Assembly (NCBI GenBank): GCA_021845725.1
Contig: JAJZVL010000006.1
Location: forward strand, 1 to 64,000
Length of the DNA stretch: 64,000 nucleotides
Direction of reading: 5' to 3'
Origin: Actinomycetes bacterium
Lineage (GTDB): Bacteria; Actinomycetota; Acidimicrobiia; Acidimicrobiales; RAAP-2
Shown here: one piece after another, positions 24,793 through 33,454 of the stretch
How the letters are laid out: the number at the start of each line of letters is the position of its first letter
Position numbering within the stretch: the first letter of the stretch is position 1
The notes under the pieces: generated by a model
Databases searched by the model: none
What the model was told of the DNA's origin: nothing
Seen by the model: only the letters and a program-made list of their open reading frames with translations
Position numbers and translations under genes: made by a program

Positions 24793-24859
24793 TGTATAGT
24801 GAAATACTGAACTTTACCTTAGTTAGCTCTCGACACTACGTCAAGTGTGTGAGTAGACT
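24793..24859. promoter_or_regulatory. Divergent promoter region between the NapH-like and Rrf2 genes
   Basis: This is one of the most A+T-rich stretches of the window. Plus strand: TCGACA (24830-24835), 18 bases, TAGACT (24854-24859), six bases, then the ATG at 24866, implying a leaderless Rrf2 mRNA. A dyad ACACT-N6-AGTGT (24833-24848) sits across the -35 and spacer and is a candidate Rrf2 operator. Minus strand: TATACA (24798-24793) is a possible -10 for the operon. Confidence 0.6.
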
Positions 24860-24865
24860 TTTTTC

Positions 24866-25498
24866 ATGGATCTCGCGCTGTCGAGCCGAGGCAGGTACGC
24901 CCTCCGGGCGGCGGTCTTCCTCGCTGCGGAGTACGGCTCGGGGATCCTGCGGACCCAGCAGCAGGTCTCCGACGCGATGGGGGTGCCGCGTGGGTTCGTG
25001 CCCCAGGTCCTGAGCGACCTCGTCCGGTCAGGGCTCGTCGTGTCGGTGCATGGCGCGCACGGCGGCTACCGCCTCTCGCGCCCTCCCGGGCACATCCGCC
25101 TCCTGGAGGTCGTCGAGGCGGGCGAAGGGCTCTTGGACAGCACCGGTGGCGTTCCTCGTGGCCGCTCCGCCGAGCGGGCGGCCTCGTGCCTGCAGGTGCT
25201 CATGATCGAGGCGGGCACAAGGTTCCGCCACGTGCTCGCGGCCACGACCCTCGAGCACCTCGTCGGCCGAGCGGAGCCCGGCACCCGGCGCCCCGGCTCG
25301 CCCCCCTGCGGGGTGTCAGTTGCCTCCCGGCCCCCGAGCCCGTCCGTGCGTGACGCGGACCGCGTCGCCATCTACGAGGAGGTCCGCGAGGAACCGGTCG
25401 AGGGACGCTTGGATCGGGTCTGGGCGCCGGCGAGCCCGCAGCGTGGCCACGGCGACGACGCAGAAGATGGCACCGTAGACAAGGAGCGCGAGCAGTGA
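24866..25498 (+). CDS. Rrf2-family regulator without the cysteine cluster
   Basis: The frame gives 210 residues. Residues 1-130 are an Rrf2 winged helix: LSSRGRYALRAAVFLAAEYG, GAHGGYRLSRPPGHIRLLEV. The three-cysteine cluster seen in the other Rrf2 protein at 20.8 kb is absent, so it may sense through a partner or another ligand. The ATG is six bases after a -10 box. Residues after about 150 are Pro/Arg-rich and lie antisense to a more convincing small membrane-protein gene, so this C-terminal tail may be an artefact of an extended open frame or a recent loss of the original stop. Confidence 0.82.
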   Translation: MDLALSSRGRYALRAAVFLAAEYGSGILRTQQQVSDAMGVPRGFVPQVLSDLVRSGLVVSVHGAHGGYRLSRPPGHIRLLEVVEAGEGLLDSTGGVPRGRSAERAASCLQVLMIEAGTRFRHVLAATTLEHLVGRAEPGTRRPGSPPCGVSVASRPPSPSVRDADRVAIYEEVREEPVEGRLDRVWAPASPQRGHGDDAEDGTVDKEREQ

Positions 25499-25543
25499 GC
25501 CTGCGACCGCCACCGCGCACAGAAGAGGCAGGATCGTTCCCAC
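25316..25543 (-). CDS. Small single-span membrane protein, unknown family
   Basis: Encodes 75 residues: a hydrophobic helix (about residues 5-35) followed by basic ATLRARRRPDP and an amphipathic segment ending RFLADLLVDGD. This is a typical inside-facing tail. It overlaps the 3' end of the Rrf2 frame on the other strand for 183 bases, and one of the two ends may be non-coding. It is divergent from the response regulator gene. I do not recognise the family. Confidence 0.5.
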   Translation of the reverse strand: MGTILPLLCAVAVAGSLLALLVYGAIFCVVAVATLRARRRPDPIQASLDRFLADLLVDGDAVRVTHGRARGPGGN

Positions 25544-25611
25544 GCTCCTATCCTGGTATCGCCGAGGCGCGCCGGGAACCGAGGACGCCCCTACGTGATG
25601 TTGCGGGCCGG

Positions 25612-26343
25612 ATGGAGAGCGTCCGTGAACCTACGGAGGGGGATCGTGCGGATGCCCAGGTGCACGGGCGCACCGCGGTGCGGATCGTGATCGTCGAAGA
25701 TCACGCGCTCGTGCGCGAGGGAACCGCGCAGCTGCTGGAATCCACCCCCGACCTGCAGGTGGTGGGCCAGTGCGGAACGGCGGAGGAGGGAGCTGAGCTC
25801 GTCGAACGGCTCGCCCCCGACGTGGCGCTCGTCGACGTGAGCCTGCCGGGTGCCAGCGGGCTCGAGCTCGCGAGCGAGCTCGCCCGGCATCATCCCTCGA
25901 CCCGCGTGCTCGTCGTGAGCGCGTACGACGACCACGCCTACGTCGCAGAGGCGCTCGAGATCGGCGTCGGGGGATACCTTCTCAAGACCGCGTCCGGCCG
26001 AGAGCTCGTCGATGCGGTGCGGCTGGTCGCCGGGGGCGTGTTCGTCCTCGACGGCGCGGTGTCGTCGAGGCTCGGGCGCATGCGACGCGGGACGGCACCG
26101 GGGCACTTCGATCCGCGCGCGCTCACCCCGAGGGAGGCCGAGGTGCTCACGCTCGTCACTCAGGGACGCTCCAACAAGCAGATCGCGGCCGAGCTCTCGC
26201 TCGGCCTGCGCACGGTCGAGTCCCACGTCTCGAGCCTGCTCGCGAAGCTCGGCGCCACCTCGCGCACCGAGGCGGTGGCGCACGCGCTGCGTGGGGCCAG
26301 TGGACCGCGTGGCCGCGTCGATGACGAGATCCTGGGCTCCTGA
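25612..26343 (+). CDS. NarL/LuxR-type response regulator
   Basis: Encodes 243 residues from the ATG at 25612. The receiver has the acidic pair Glu29-Asp30 and the phospho-acceptor Asp75 in ALVDVSLPG. The output domain is a LuxR helix-turn-helix: LTPREAEVLTLVTQGRSNKQ, then IAAELSLGLRTVESH. A later GTG at 25678 would also spare the receiver. Its end overlaps the downstream histidine kinase by 23 bases, so the two form a coupled two-component system. The regulated genes are not evident. Confidence 0.9.
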   Translation: MESVREPTEGDRADAQVHGRTAVRIVIVEDHALVREGTAQLLESTPDLQVVGQCGTAEEGAELVERLAPDVALVDVSLPGASGLELASELARHHPSTRVLVVSAYDDHAYVAEALEIGVGGYLLKTASGRELVDAVRLVAGGVFVLDGAVSSRLGRMRRGTAPGHFDPRALTPREAEVLTLVTQGRSNKQIAAELSLGLRTVESHVSSLLAKLGATSRTEAVAHALRGASGPRGRVDDEILGS

Positions 26344-27784
26344 GGCAGCCCAGCCGGACCTCGACGCAGGCCCGGACAAGTTCGCCGACATCGCTCGGCG
26401 CGCCCTCCGGCCACCCCTTGGTGACCGGCGCTTCTGGATGGTCCAAGTGGTGGTGGTGTTCTTCGCAGCGCTGCACCTCCTGGTCGATTTGCACTCCTCT
26501 GGACAGACAGGCGCCTTCCCCGGTGGCATCCCGGTGGCCCTGCTCATCATCCCGGTCGGCTACGCAGCGGTCCGCTACGGCCTGACCGGTTCGGCGGCCA
26601 CCGCAGCCTGGGCAAGCCTGCTGTGGCTCCCCGACCTCCTTCTGCCCGGCGACCAAGGGCATGCACCCTCGGACCTCGTCAACCTGCTGCTCGTCGACGG
26701 CGTCGCGCTCTTCTTCGGCCAGCGGATCGAGGTGGAGCGAAGGGCGCACGCGCGCGTCGAGCGCGCGACCCTCGGGCGCCTGGCAGCCGAGGCGCGCTAT
26801 CACCAGCTGTTCGAAGCGAACCTCGCGCCGATCCTCGTTCTTGACGCGCGAGAGGTCGTACGCGCCGCCAACCCGGCGGCGACGGCACTGTTCGGCGATG
26901 GTGCGATTGGCACGCCGGCTACCGAGCTCATCGACGCCGGCCAGCTCGAGGAGCTCGACGGTCGGGTCGTCACCCTCGGTGACGGTCACGACTACCGGGT
27001 CGCCGTCGCCAAGCTGCCCGAGGGCGGCGACGACGCGGCGCAGCTCGTCTTCGAGGACGTGACGAAGGAGCGCAGCGAGACCCGGCGGGCGGCGAGGCAG
27101 CGCGCGCTCATGGTCGCGGCCGAAGAAGAGCAGCGCCGACGCCTCGCCCGCGAGCTGCACGACGAGCCATTGCAGCTTCTATTGCACCTGGCACGAAGGT
27201 TCGAGACGCTGGGAGAGTCGACGGGCGTTCCTGCCGCGGTGGCGTCGAGTCTCGAGGACGCGCGGCTCCGCGCGCTCGAGGCCGCGACCAGGCTGCGGAA
27301 CCTTGCTCGGGACCTGCGTCCGCCGGCCCTCGACCAGCTTGGCCTCGTCCCCGCACTGTCGAGCTTCCTCGCCGAAGCCGAGGACGACAGCGGGCTCCTC
27401 GTCGACTTCGAGGTTTCCGGCGAGAAGCGCCGCCTCCATCCCGACGTGGAGCTGGGTGCCTTTCGCATCGTCCAGGAGGCAGTTCGCAACGCCCTTCGTC
27501 ATGCCCGCGCCCGAGAGGTGCGCGTCCACCTGGCCTTCGACCCCGACCTCGTCCGCCTGGACGTCGCCGACGACGGCGTGGGCTTCGTCGTCGAGGGCGA
27601 GGGCCGTTCGGGCGAGCACTCCGGTCCCGGCCGCTCGGGCGAGCACCTCGGCCTGGTCGGCATGGCCGAGCGCGCGAGCCTGCTCGGCGGGCGGCTCGAG
27701 GTGCACAGCGTTCTCGGGCGCGGCACGGACGTGCGCGCCTGCCTCCCGAACGAACCCGGGGGCGGCCCGACCAGCGCTGAGTAG
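26321..27784 (+). CDS. NarL-type sensor histidine kinase with PAS-like domain
   Basis: Encodes 487 residues. An N-terminal block (about 40-130) has three to four membrane helices. A short PAS-like segment follows (YHQLFEANLAPILVLDAR, about 160-250). The HisKA_3 dimerisation helix carries the phospho-acceptor histidine in RRLARELHDEPLQLLL. The ATPase domain has the N-box QEAVRNALRHA and the G1 box VADDGVGF, and ends with GLVGMAERASLLGG. A nine-residue imperfect duplication (GRSGEHSGP/GRSGEHLGL) sits in the ATP lid. Its ATG lies inside the preceding regulator gene; in-frame GTGs at 26300 and 26309 are alternatives. Confidence 0.88.
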   Translation: MTRSWAPEAAQPDLDAGPDKFADIARRALRPPLGDRRFWMVQVVVVFFAALHLLVDLHSSGQTGAFPGGIPVALLIIPVGYAAVRYGLTGSAATAAWASLLWLPDLLLPGDQGHAPSDLVNLLLVDGVALFFGQRIEVERRAHARVERATLGRLAAEARYHQLFEANLAPILVLDAREVVRAANPAATALFGDGAIGTPATELIDAGQLEELDGRVVTLGDGHDYRVAVAKLPEGGDDAAQLVFEDVTKERSETRRAARQRALMVAAEEEQRRRLARELHDEPLQLLLHLARRFETLGESTGVPAAVASSLEDARLRALEAATRLRNLARDLRPPALDQLGLVPALSSFLAEAEDDSGLLVDFEVSGEKRRLHPDVELGAFRIVQEAVRNALRHARAREVRVHLAFDPDLVRLDVADDGVGFVVEGEGRSGEHSGPGRSGEHLGLVGMAERASLLGGRLEVHSVLGRGTDVRACLPNEPGGGPTSAE

Positions 27785-28075
27785 GGCTGGTAAGGCTGCA
27801 GCGTCATCCCCCCGCTGCCGCCAGCCGAGCCAGCACAGTCAGGCCTGCCACCTGGGCCGAGCGCTCGGACGCCGGGCGTGGTGCATCACTGCGTGACCGC
27901 GCGCCGGTTCGCTACCCTTGGGCTTGCAGACGGCGAATGAGAGACGACCGATGAGAAGGGCGAGAGGGGGAGGATCGTCGTTGAAAGGAGCTGGTGCGGT
28001 CGATCGGCCGGCGCTGCAGCCGGGATCGGGTTCGACGTCGGGACGCGCGCCGGGCTGCCCGGGGCCTCCCGGGCG
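27785..28075. other. Intergenic region before adenosine deaminase
   Basis: No conserved gene is visible. A short plus-strand frame starting at 27951 (about 42 codons, Gly/Pro/Arg-rich) and a GTG with a good AAAGGAG site near 27994 are both out of frame with the next gene and look accidental. The next gene's own frame is open upstream to about 27970 but offers no start codon. Confidence 0.4.
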
Positions 28076-29233
28076 GTGAGCGCGACCATGCTGGCTCGAT
28101 CCCAGCCGGCGAGCCTCGTGCCGACGCTCGCCGAGATCCGGCGCGTGCCGAAGGTGCTGCTCCACGACCACTTGGACGGAGGGCTTCGCCCTCAGACGGT
28201 CCTCGATCTCGCCGGCGACATCGGCTACGGCGCGCTGCCGACCTCCGATGTCGACGAGCTGTCGAAATGGTTCCGCGCCGGGGCGGCGCGCGGCGATCTC
28301 GGCCTTTACCTCGAGGGCTTCGTCCACACCGTCGCAGTCATGCAGACGCGCGACGCACTCGTGCGCGTCGCAGCCGAGTGCGCGCAGGACCTCGCCGACG
28401 ACGGCGTGGTGTATGCGGAGGTGCGGTTCGCCCCGGAGCTGCACACGGCCCAGGGCCTCAGCGAGCCCGAGGTCGTCGAAGCCGTGCTCGAAGGGTTCCG
28501 CCAGGGGAGCGAAGGCCGCGGGATACGGGTCTACGCGCTGCTGACGGCGATGCGAACGGCCGCGCGCTCGCTCCAGATCGCGCAGCTCGCGGTCCGTTAC
28601 CGCGACGATGGCGTGGTCGGGTTCGACATCGCCGGGGCGGAGAAGGGCAGTCCGCCGACCGAGCATCTCGCCGCGTTCCAGTACGTCCAGCGCGAGAACT
28701 TCCACATCACGATCCACGCAGGCGAGGGGTTCGGGCTGCCGTCGATCTGGGAGGCCCTGCAGATCTGCGGCGCCGACCGGCTGGGTCACGGCGTGCGCAT
28801 TCTCGACGACATCGAGCGACGCCCTGATGGGTCGGTCGCGTTGGGGCGTCTCGCGGGCTACGTGCGTGACCGACGGGTGCCGCTCGAGATGTGCCCCACC
28901 TCCAACGTGCAGACCGGTGCCGCAGCGACCCTGTCGGATCACCCGATCGGGCTGCTGCGTTCGCTGTACTTCCGGGTGACCGTGAACACCGACAATCGCC
29001 TGATGAGCGGCGTCACCTTGTCCTCCGAGCTGCGCGACGTGGCCGAGACGTTCGGCTACGGCTGGCATGATCTCGAGTGGCTCACGCTCAATGCGATGAA
29101 GAGCGCATTCGCGCACTTCGACGAGCGGCTACGCCTCATCAACGACGTGATCAAGCCTGGTTTCGCGGCGGCTCGGTTCGCTGCGGGCACACCTCGAGCG
29201 GCCCCGGCGACTGGAGGCCGCGACCCCCGGTGA
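28076..29233 (+). CDS. add: Adenosine deaminase
   Basis: Encodes 385 residues of the TIM-barrel amidohydrolase. Zinc ligands His30 and His32 lie in [24 protein letters not shown] holds the third histidine and catalytic Glu, [12 protein letters not shown] the base histidine, and [11 protein letters not shown] the metal aspartate. It converts adenosine or deoxyadenosine to inosine forms for purine salvage. The start is GTG at 28076; ATG at 28088 is a close alternative. It converges on the glycosyltransferase gene with an eight-base gap. The adenosine-kinase-like gene at 17.6 kb acts on the same substrate. Confidence 0.95.
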   Translation: MSATMLARSQPASLVPTLAEIRRVPKVLLHDHLDGGLRPQTVLDLAGDIGYGALPTSDVDELSKWFRAGAARGDLGLYLEGFVHTVAVMQTRDALVRVAAECAQDLADDGVVYAEVRFAPELHTAQGLSEPEVVEAVLEGFRQGSEGRGIRVYALLTAMRTAARSLQIAQLAVRYRDDGVVGFDIAGAEKGSPPTEHLAAFQYVQRENFHITIHAGEGFGLPSIWEALQICGADRLGHGVRILDDIERRPDGSVALGRLAGYVRDRRVPLEMCPTSNVQTGAAATLSDHPIGLLRSLYFRVTVNTDNRLMSGVTLSSELRDVAETFGYGWHDLEWLTLNAMKSAFAHFDERLRLINDVIKPGFAAARFAAGTPRAAPATGGRDPR

Positions 29234-29241
29234 GCCACTGG

Positions 29242-30498
29242 TCACAGTGAGGTCCGCGGCAGCTGCGACGGGCGGCCAGGCTTCCTGCCCGGCGCAGGTC
29301 GGACCCCGCTCTCAGTCCGTCCGAGGTGATGAAGAGACGGCATGCGGCGTGCCGCAGCCCTCGCAGCGTGCGCAGGCACGAGCATCGGATCGTCTGGCCG
29401 AGCTCCGCGGGAGAGCTCCCGACCGTCGACCAGCGCTCGGTAGCAGGCTTCGTACCCTGCCACCATCCGGGCATTGTCGAAGAGCTCCGCGCGGGACCGG
29501 CAGCGTCGGCGATCGAGGGACCCGACGGCTGCGACTGCGTGGACGAGCTGGTCCAGGGAGTCGACGACGAACCCCGTCTCGCCGTGGACGACGATCTCGG
29601 GCACGCTCCCTCGGCGAAGCGCCACGACGGGCGTGCCGCACGCCATGGACTCCACCATGACGAGGCCGAACGGCTCCTCCCAGCAGACTGGGAAGAGGAG
29701 TGCTTCGGCAGCGCCCAGAAGCTCGCGCTTCGTGGCGGCGTCCGCCTCGCCCACGTATTCGATCCCTCGGCGGAGCCTCGGAGCGACAGCATCGAGGAAG
29801 TAGGCCTTCTCGGCGGCCTCGTTGACCTTTCCGGCCAGGACGAGACGCCGCCCGGTGGCTCGCGCGACATCGATGGCCAGGTGGGCGCCCTTGTCCGGAG
29901 TGAAGCGGCCGAGGAAGAGAAGGTACCCGCCGTCGCCCTTTCCCATGGGGAACGAGGCCACGTCGATCCCGTTGTGCACGGTGGTGAGCCAGTTGACCTC
30001 GGGACGGAGCCGGCGCTGGGCCCAGGAGATCGCGACGACGTCCACCGTGGGTCCGAGGGCGACCAAGTAGTCACCGGGCTCGCCGACGACCGGTCCGTGC
30101 GCGGTCACGACGGTGGGAACCGCCCTTCCCCTGGCGAGCAATGGTCCGGCGAGCGTGTGATCGTGGATGACGTCGAGATCGTCGCGCTCGAAGAGCGCAG
30201 CCGCCGCCGCGGCGTGGAGCACCTCGGGCATCGGTTCGCCAAGGCGTGACGACGGAGGCTCGGAGAAGACGGCGCAGAACCGCTGCGCGGCGGTCTTGTG
30301 CTCTCCCGCTCCGATCAAGGTCACCTGGTGGCCCCGTGCCACCAGGCCGTCGACCAGGCCGGCCACCATCGCCTCGATGCCCCCGTAGCCAGCAGGCGGG
30401 ATGGCGAACCACGGAGGTGCGAGCATGCCGATGCGCAGCGGCCGATCGGCCGATTCCTCCAGGTGCCCGTGGACATCACGCTTCGAAGGCTCCGCCAT
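29242..30498 (-). CDS. Glycosyltransferase family 4
   Basis: Encodes 418 residues. The N-terminal half begins LRIGMLAPPWFAIPPAGYGG, the C-terminal half LLFLGRFTPDKGAHLAI, and the EX7E signature is EEPFGLVMVE. The ATG at 30498 follows AGGAGGAG. The last 60 residues are Arg/Ala-rich and variable. It lies downstream of a MerR gene that is divergent from a glycogen-debranching-type glucosidase. GT4 enzymes are often found beside such glucosidases, where they build or prime alpha-glucans or compatible-solute glycosides. Exact sugar unknown. Confidence 0.9.
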   Translation of the reverse strand: MAEPSKRDVHGHLEESADRPLRIGMLAPPWFAIPPAGYGGIEAMVAGLVDGLVARGHQVTLIGAGEHKTAAQRFCAVFSEPPSSRLGEPMPEVLHAAAAAALFERDDLDVIHDHTLAGPLLARGRAVPTVVTAHGPVVGEPGDYLVALGPTVDVVAISWAQRRLRPEVNWLTTVHNGIDVASFPMGKGDGGYLLFLGRFTPDKGAHLAIDVARATGRRLVLAGKVNEAAEKAYFLDAVAPRLRRGIEYVGEADAATKRELLGAAEALLFPVCWEEPFGLVMVESMACGTPVVALRRGSVPEIVVHGETGFVVDSLDQLVHAVAAVGSLDRRRCRSRAELFDNARMVAGYEACYRALVDGRELSRGARPDDPMLVPAHAARAAARRMPSLHHLGRTESGVRPAPGRKPGRPSQLPRTSL

Positions 30499-30545
30499 GT
30501 CACTCCTCCTCGGATCTCCTCTCTGCTCCTTTTCCCTCGTTCGCT

Positions 30546-31091
30546 TCATCGCGTTCGTTGGTGTGCTTCCTCGCCGCACGAGCTTTCGGGGCTTCGAGCC
30601 GGCCGCCGTGCGCGATCACCGGTGTTCTTGATCTCGTGCGTTCGAGCCGTTCGCAGTGCGTCTTCCAGCTCGGCCACCCGGTCCTCCAGCTCGAAGACGT
30701 GACGGACCCCGGCCACGCTCACCCCGTCGTGCATGAGCGCCCGCGCGGCGAGGAGCCGCCGGATGTCGGCCCTGCTGTAGCGGCGATGGTCACCCTCGCT
30801 CCGTGTCGGGGTGACCACCCCCAGCGAGTCGAGGCGGCGCAGGAACCAGGGCGCCAATCCGACGAGCTGGGCGACCTGTCCGACGCTGAAGAGCGGAGCC
30901 GCGTCGTCATCCAGGGCACCTCCGTCCAGAGGGTGGTCGAGCGCCGCGCCGCCACGAGCCGCGCCGCCACGAGCCGCGCCGCCACGAGCCGCGCCGCCAC
31001 GAGCCGCGCCTGGCCCGCCGTGCTCGAGGCGGGGCGCGACCGGCGCGTCAGTGCTTCGCGTTCTTCGATGTCGCTCCGGTACCGCGTCCAC
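30546..31091 (-). CDS. MerR-family regulator with a GAARG repeat tail
   Basis: Encodes 181 residues from a GTG at 31091 that follows GGAGG. Residues about 15-55 are a low-complexity linker built from four to five copies of AARGG. The MerR helix-turn-helix follows: LFSVGQVAQLVGLAPWFLRR ... GDHRRYSRADIRRL, and then a coiled coil (VFELEDRVAELEDALRTA). No metal-binding cysteine cluster is present; this resembles HspR-like or multidrug-type MerR proteins. It is divergent from the debranching enzyme, with a dyad between them. The longer open frame to 31127 would start with a TTG directly at the dyad. Confidence 0.8.
   Translation of the reverse strand: MDAVPERHRRTRSTDAPVAPRLEHGGPGAARGGAARGGAARGGAARGGAALDHPLDGGALDDDAAPLFSVGQVAQLVGLAPWFLRRLDSLGVVTPTRSEGDHRRYSRADIRRLLAARALMHDGVSVAGVRHVFELEDRVAELEDALRTARTHEIKNTGDRARRPARSPESSCGEEAHQRTR
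30943..31010. repeat. 15-bp coding tandem repeat in the MerR gene
   Basis: Four perfect copies of GCCGCGCCGCCACGA plus a partial fifth. On the minus strand each copy encodes a pentapeptide of Gly-Ala-Ala-Arg-Gly type in the protein's N-terminal linker. The 15-base period keeps frame, unlike the 14-base arrays at gene ends. Confidence 0.9.
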
Positions 31092-31127
31092 GGTCGTCCT
31101 CCGCTGCGTTCCGAAGTTCAGAAGCAA

Positions 31128-31146
31128 ATGATAGCTATTCTGTCAT
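31128..31146. promoter_or_regulatory. Dyad and -10 box between the MerR and debranching-enzyme genes
   Basis: Arms ATGATAG and CTGTCAT (one mismatch) surround CTATT. Plus-strand TATTCT (31136-31141) stands six bases before the GTG at 31148, so the glucosidase mRNA is probably leaderless. The position fits binding by the divergent MerR protein. A minus-strand TATCAT lies in the left arm. Confidence 0.55.
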
Positions 31147-31147
31147 C

Positions 31148-33418
31148 GTGGTCTCAGAGAGCTCCGCGGACGAGGACGCGGACGCGGAGGCGGACGAGGA
31201 CGCGGACGAGGAAACCGCGTCTCGGTGGTGGCCAGCCACCACCGACGTGCGCCACGCGGCAGGTTCTGGCTTCGGCGCCGAGTCTGCTGAGCGGGGCGGC
31301 CGGATCCTCGTCGACGGGACCTCTTTCGCCGTGAGCGGCCCGGGCGGGGACATCGACGGCGCCACCCAGGGCCTCTTCGTCCGGGATGCCCGGATCATCT
31401 CGCGCTGGAACGTCCTCGTCGACGGTGCCCGTCTCGACCCGCTTGGCGGGTACACGGCGCAGCCGTTCGCCGGCGTCTTCGTCGCTCGCAGCCGGCTCCG
31501 GGATGGCCACGTCGAGGCGACCGTCCTGGTCGAGCGTCGCCGCTATGTGGCGAGCGGGATGCGCGAGGACCTTGCCCTCCACAATTACGGAAACGAGCCG
31601 GCTGGCCTGACCCTCACCTTGGAGGTCGCCGCCGACTTCGCCGACCTCTTCGCCGTGAAGGCGGGCCGGAAGGAGGAGCTGGCGCCGGTCGCCGTGCGTG
31701 TGAGCCCCGCGTCCGACGTGTGGTCGGCTGCGGCGCGCCACGGCCAGAGCGACCGAGGGGTGAAGATCGTCGCACCCGGCGCGGTGGTGGCGGCCGACTC
31801 CCTCACCTACAAGGTTGTCATCCCTGCTCACGGCGAGTGGACGACGTCGGTCGCGGTCGTGGCGGAGGTCGACGGCGAGGAGCTCCCCATGCGCTTCCCG
31901 CTCGGTGTCCCGGTCCAGCAGACGGCACCCGCACGAGAGATCGCCGAGTGGCACCGGACGAGCCCCACGTTGCATGCCGACTCGTTGCCCTTGACCGTGA
32001 CCGTGGCGCGCAGCGAGGAGGATCTCGCAGCGCTGCGGCTCTCGGACCCCGACGAGCCGGACCTCGACGTCGTCGCGGCAGGCGCGCCGTGGTTCATGGC
32101 GCTGTTCGGTCGGGACTCGCTCATCACGAGCTCGCTCACGCTGTCCCTCGACCTGAACCTTGCGCTCGGCACGCTGCGGGCCCTTGCCCGGCACCAGGGC
32201 CGCTCGGTCGACCCGCTGAGCGAGGAGGAGCCGGGCCGGATCCTCCACGAGCTCCGTTTCGGCGCAGACGTGTCGCTCGCCCTGGGCGGGGCCGAGCGCT
32301 ACTACGGCTCGGTCGACGCGACGCCACTCTTCGTCGTCGTGCTCGGCCAGCTCGCCCGATGGGGAGCCGATCCCGACGCGGTGGGCGAGCTGCTGCCGGC
32401 CGCGGACGCGGCGCTCGAGTGGATCGGCGACTACGGCGACAAGGACGGCGACGGCTACGTCGAGTACCTGCGCTCCACCGACCGAGGTCTGCGCAACCAA
32501 GGCTGGAAGGACTCGTCCGACGGGGTGAACTACGCGGACGGAACCGTCGCCAACCCCCCCGTGGCCCTCGTAGAGGTCCAGGCCTACGTCTACGCCGCCT
32601 ACGTCGCGCGCGCCGAGCTCGCGGCCCGACGCGGCGACACCGACACGGCTTCCCACTGGTCCGAGCGTGCGTCCACCCTGAAACGGCGCTTCAACGCGGA
32701 CTTCTGGCTCCCCGAGCGCGGCTGGTTCGCGGTCGGCCTCGATGCAGAGAAGAAGCCGATCGACGCTTTGGCCTCGAACATGGGCCACGCGCTCTGGGCC
32801 GGTGCGGTCGATGCCGACAAGGCGCCGTACGTGGCAGAGCGGCTCGTCTCCCCTGAGCTCTTCAGCGGTTACGGGATCCGAACGCTTGCCACCACGATGG
32901 GCGCCTACAACCCGGCGAGCTACCACAACGGCTCCGTGTGGCCGCACGACACGGCGCTGTGTGTCGCCGGGCTCGTGCGCTACGGGTTCACGGCTCACGC
33001 CCAGCGGGTGGCAGCAGGACTGATCGAGGCCGCCGCCTACTTCTCGGGGCGGCTCCCAGAGCTGTTCTGCGGGTTCGGCAAGGAGGAGGTCCCCGGCCCC
33101 GTGCCGTACCCGGCTGCCGGGTCCCCGCAGGCCTGGGCGTCGGCTGCGCCGATCGGCATCCTGGCGGCGCTACTCGGCATCGACCCTGACGTCCCAGGAG
33201 GCACCGTCGGGCTGTCGCCCGCTCTCCCGCCAGCCTGGGGAGCCGTCGAGCTCGAGGACGTCCCCGTAGGCGGCGAGCGCATGAACGTCGTCGTGCGCGC
33301 CGACGGCACGTTCTCGTGGACCGGGGTGCCCAGCCTCGGCGTGTGCGCGCGCACGTCCGGGGCGCCCTCGCCTCCCGGCCTCGGCGATCTCGATCGGCTC
33401 ATGCCCCAGCGTCGATGA
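31148..33418 (+). CDS. Glycogen-debranching-type amylo-alpha-1,6-glucosidase
   Basis: Encodes 756 residues. An acidic Glu/Asp repeat head (about 5-25) is followed by an N-terminal bacterial debranching-enzyme domain (about 50-250: RGGRILVDGTSFAVSGPGGD, FVRDARIISRW) and a six-hairpin (alpha/alpha)6 glucosidase barrel (about 300-700). Catalytic acids are expected in APWFMALFGRDSL and in GWKDSSDGVNY. It likely hydrolyses alpha-1,6 branches or related glucosides in glycogen or compatible-solute metabolism. The GTG is preceded at six bases by a -10 box. The divergent MerR and the GT4 gene form a likely functional group. Confidence 0.9.
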   Translation: MVSESSADEDADAEADEDADEETASRWWPATTDVRHAAGSGFGAESAERGGRILVDGTSFAVSGPGGDIDGATQGLFVRDARIISRWNVLVDGARLDPLGGYTAQPFAGVFVARSRLRDGHVEATVLVERRRYVASGMREDLALHNYGNEPAGLTLTLEVAADFADLFAVKAGRKEELAPVAVRVSPASDVWSAAARHGQSDRGVKIVAPGAVVAADSLTYKVVIPAHGEWTTSVAVVAEVDGEELPMRFPLGVPVQQTAPAREIAEWHRTSPTLHADSLPLTVTVARSEEDLAALRLSDPDEPDLDVVAAGAPWFMALFGRDSLITSSLTLSLDLNLALGTLRALARHQGRSVDPLSEEEPGRILHELRFGADVSLALGGAERYYGSVDATPLFVVVLGQLARWGADPDAVGELLPAADAALEWIGDYGDKDGDGYVEYLRSTDRGLRNQGWKDSSDGVNYADGTVANPPVALVEVQAYVYAAYVARAELAARRGDTDTASHWSERASTLKRRFNADFWLPERGWFAVGLDAEKKPIDALASNMGHALWAGAVDADKAPYVAERLVSPELFSGYGIRTLATTMGAYNPASYHNGSVWPHDTALCVAGLVRYGFTAHAQRVAAGLIEAAAYFSGRLPELFCGFGKEEVPGPVPYPAAGSPQAWASAAPIGILAALLGIDPDVPGGTVGLSPALPPAWGAVELEDVPVGGERMNVVVRADGTFSWTGVPSLGVCARTSGAPSPPGLGDLDRLMPQRR

Positions 33419-33454
33419 CGGTGGTCGCCAGGTCGGGCGCAGGCCGCCAAAGGG

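Noticed and set aside
27994-28827. Gene starting at a GTG with a good ribosome-binding site near 27994
   Set aside because: The frame is an Arg-rich shadow of adenosine deaminase; the deaminase frame has all active-site motifs.
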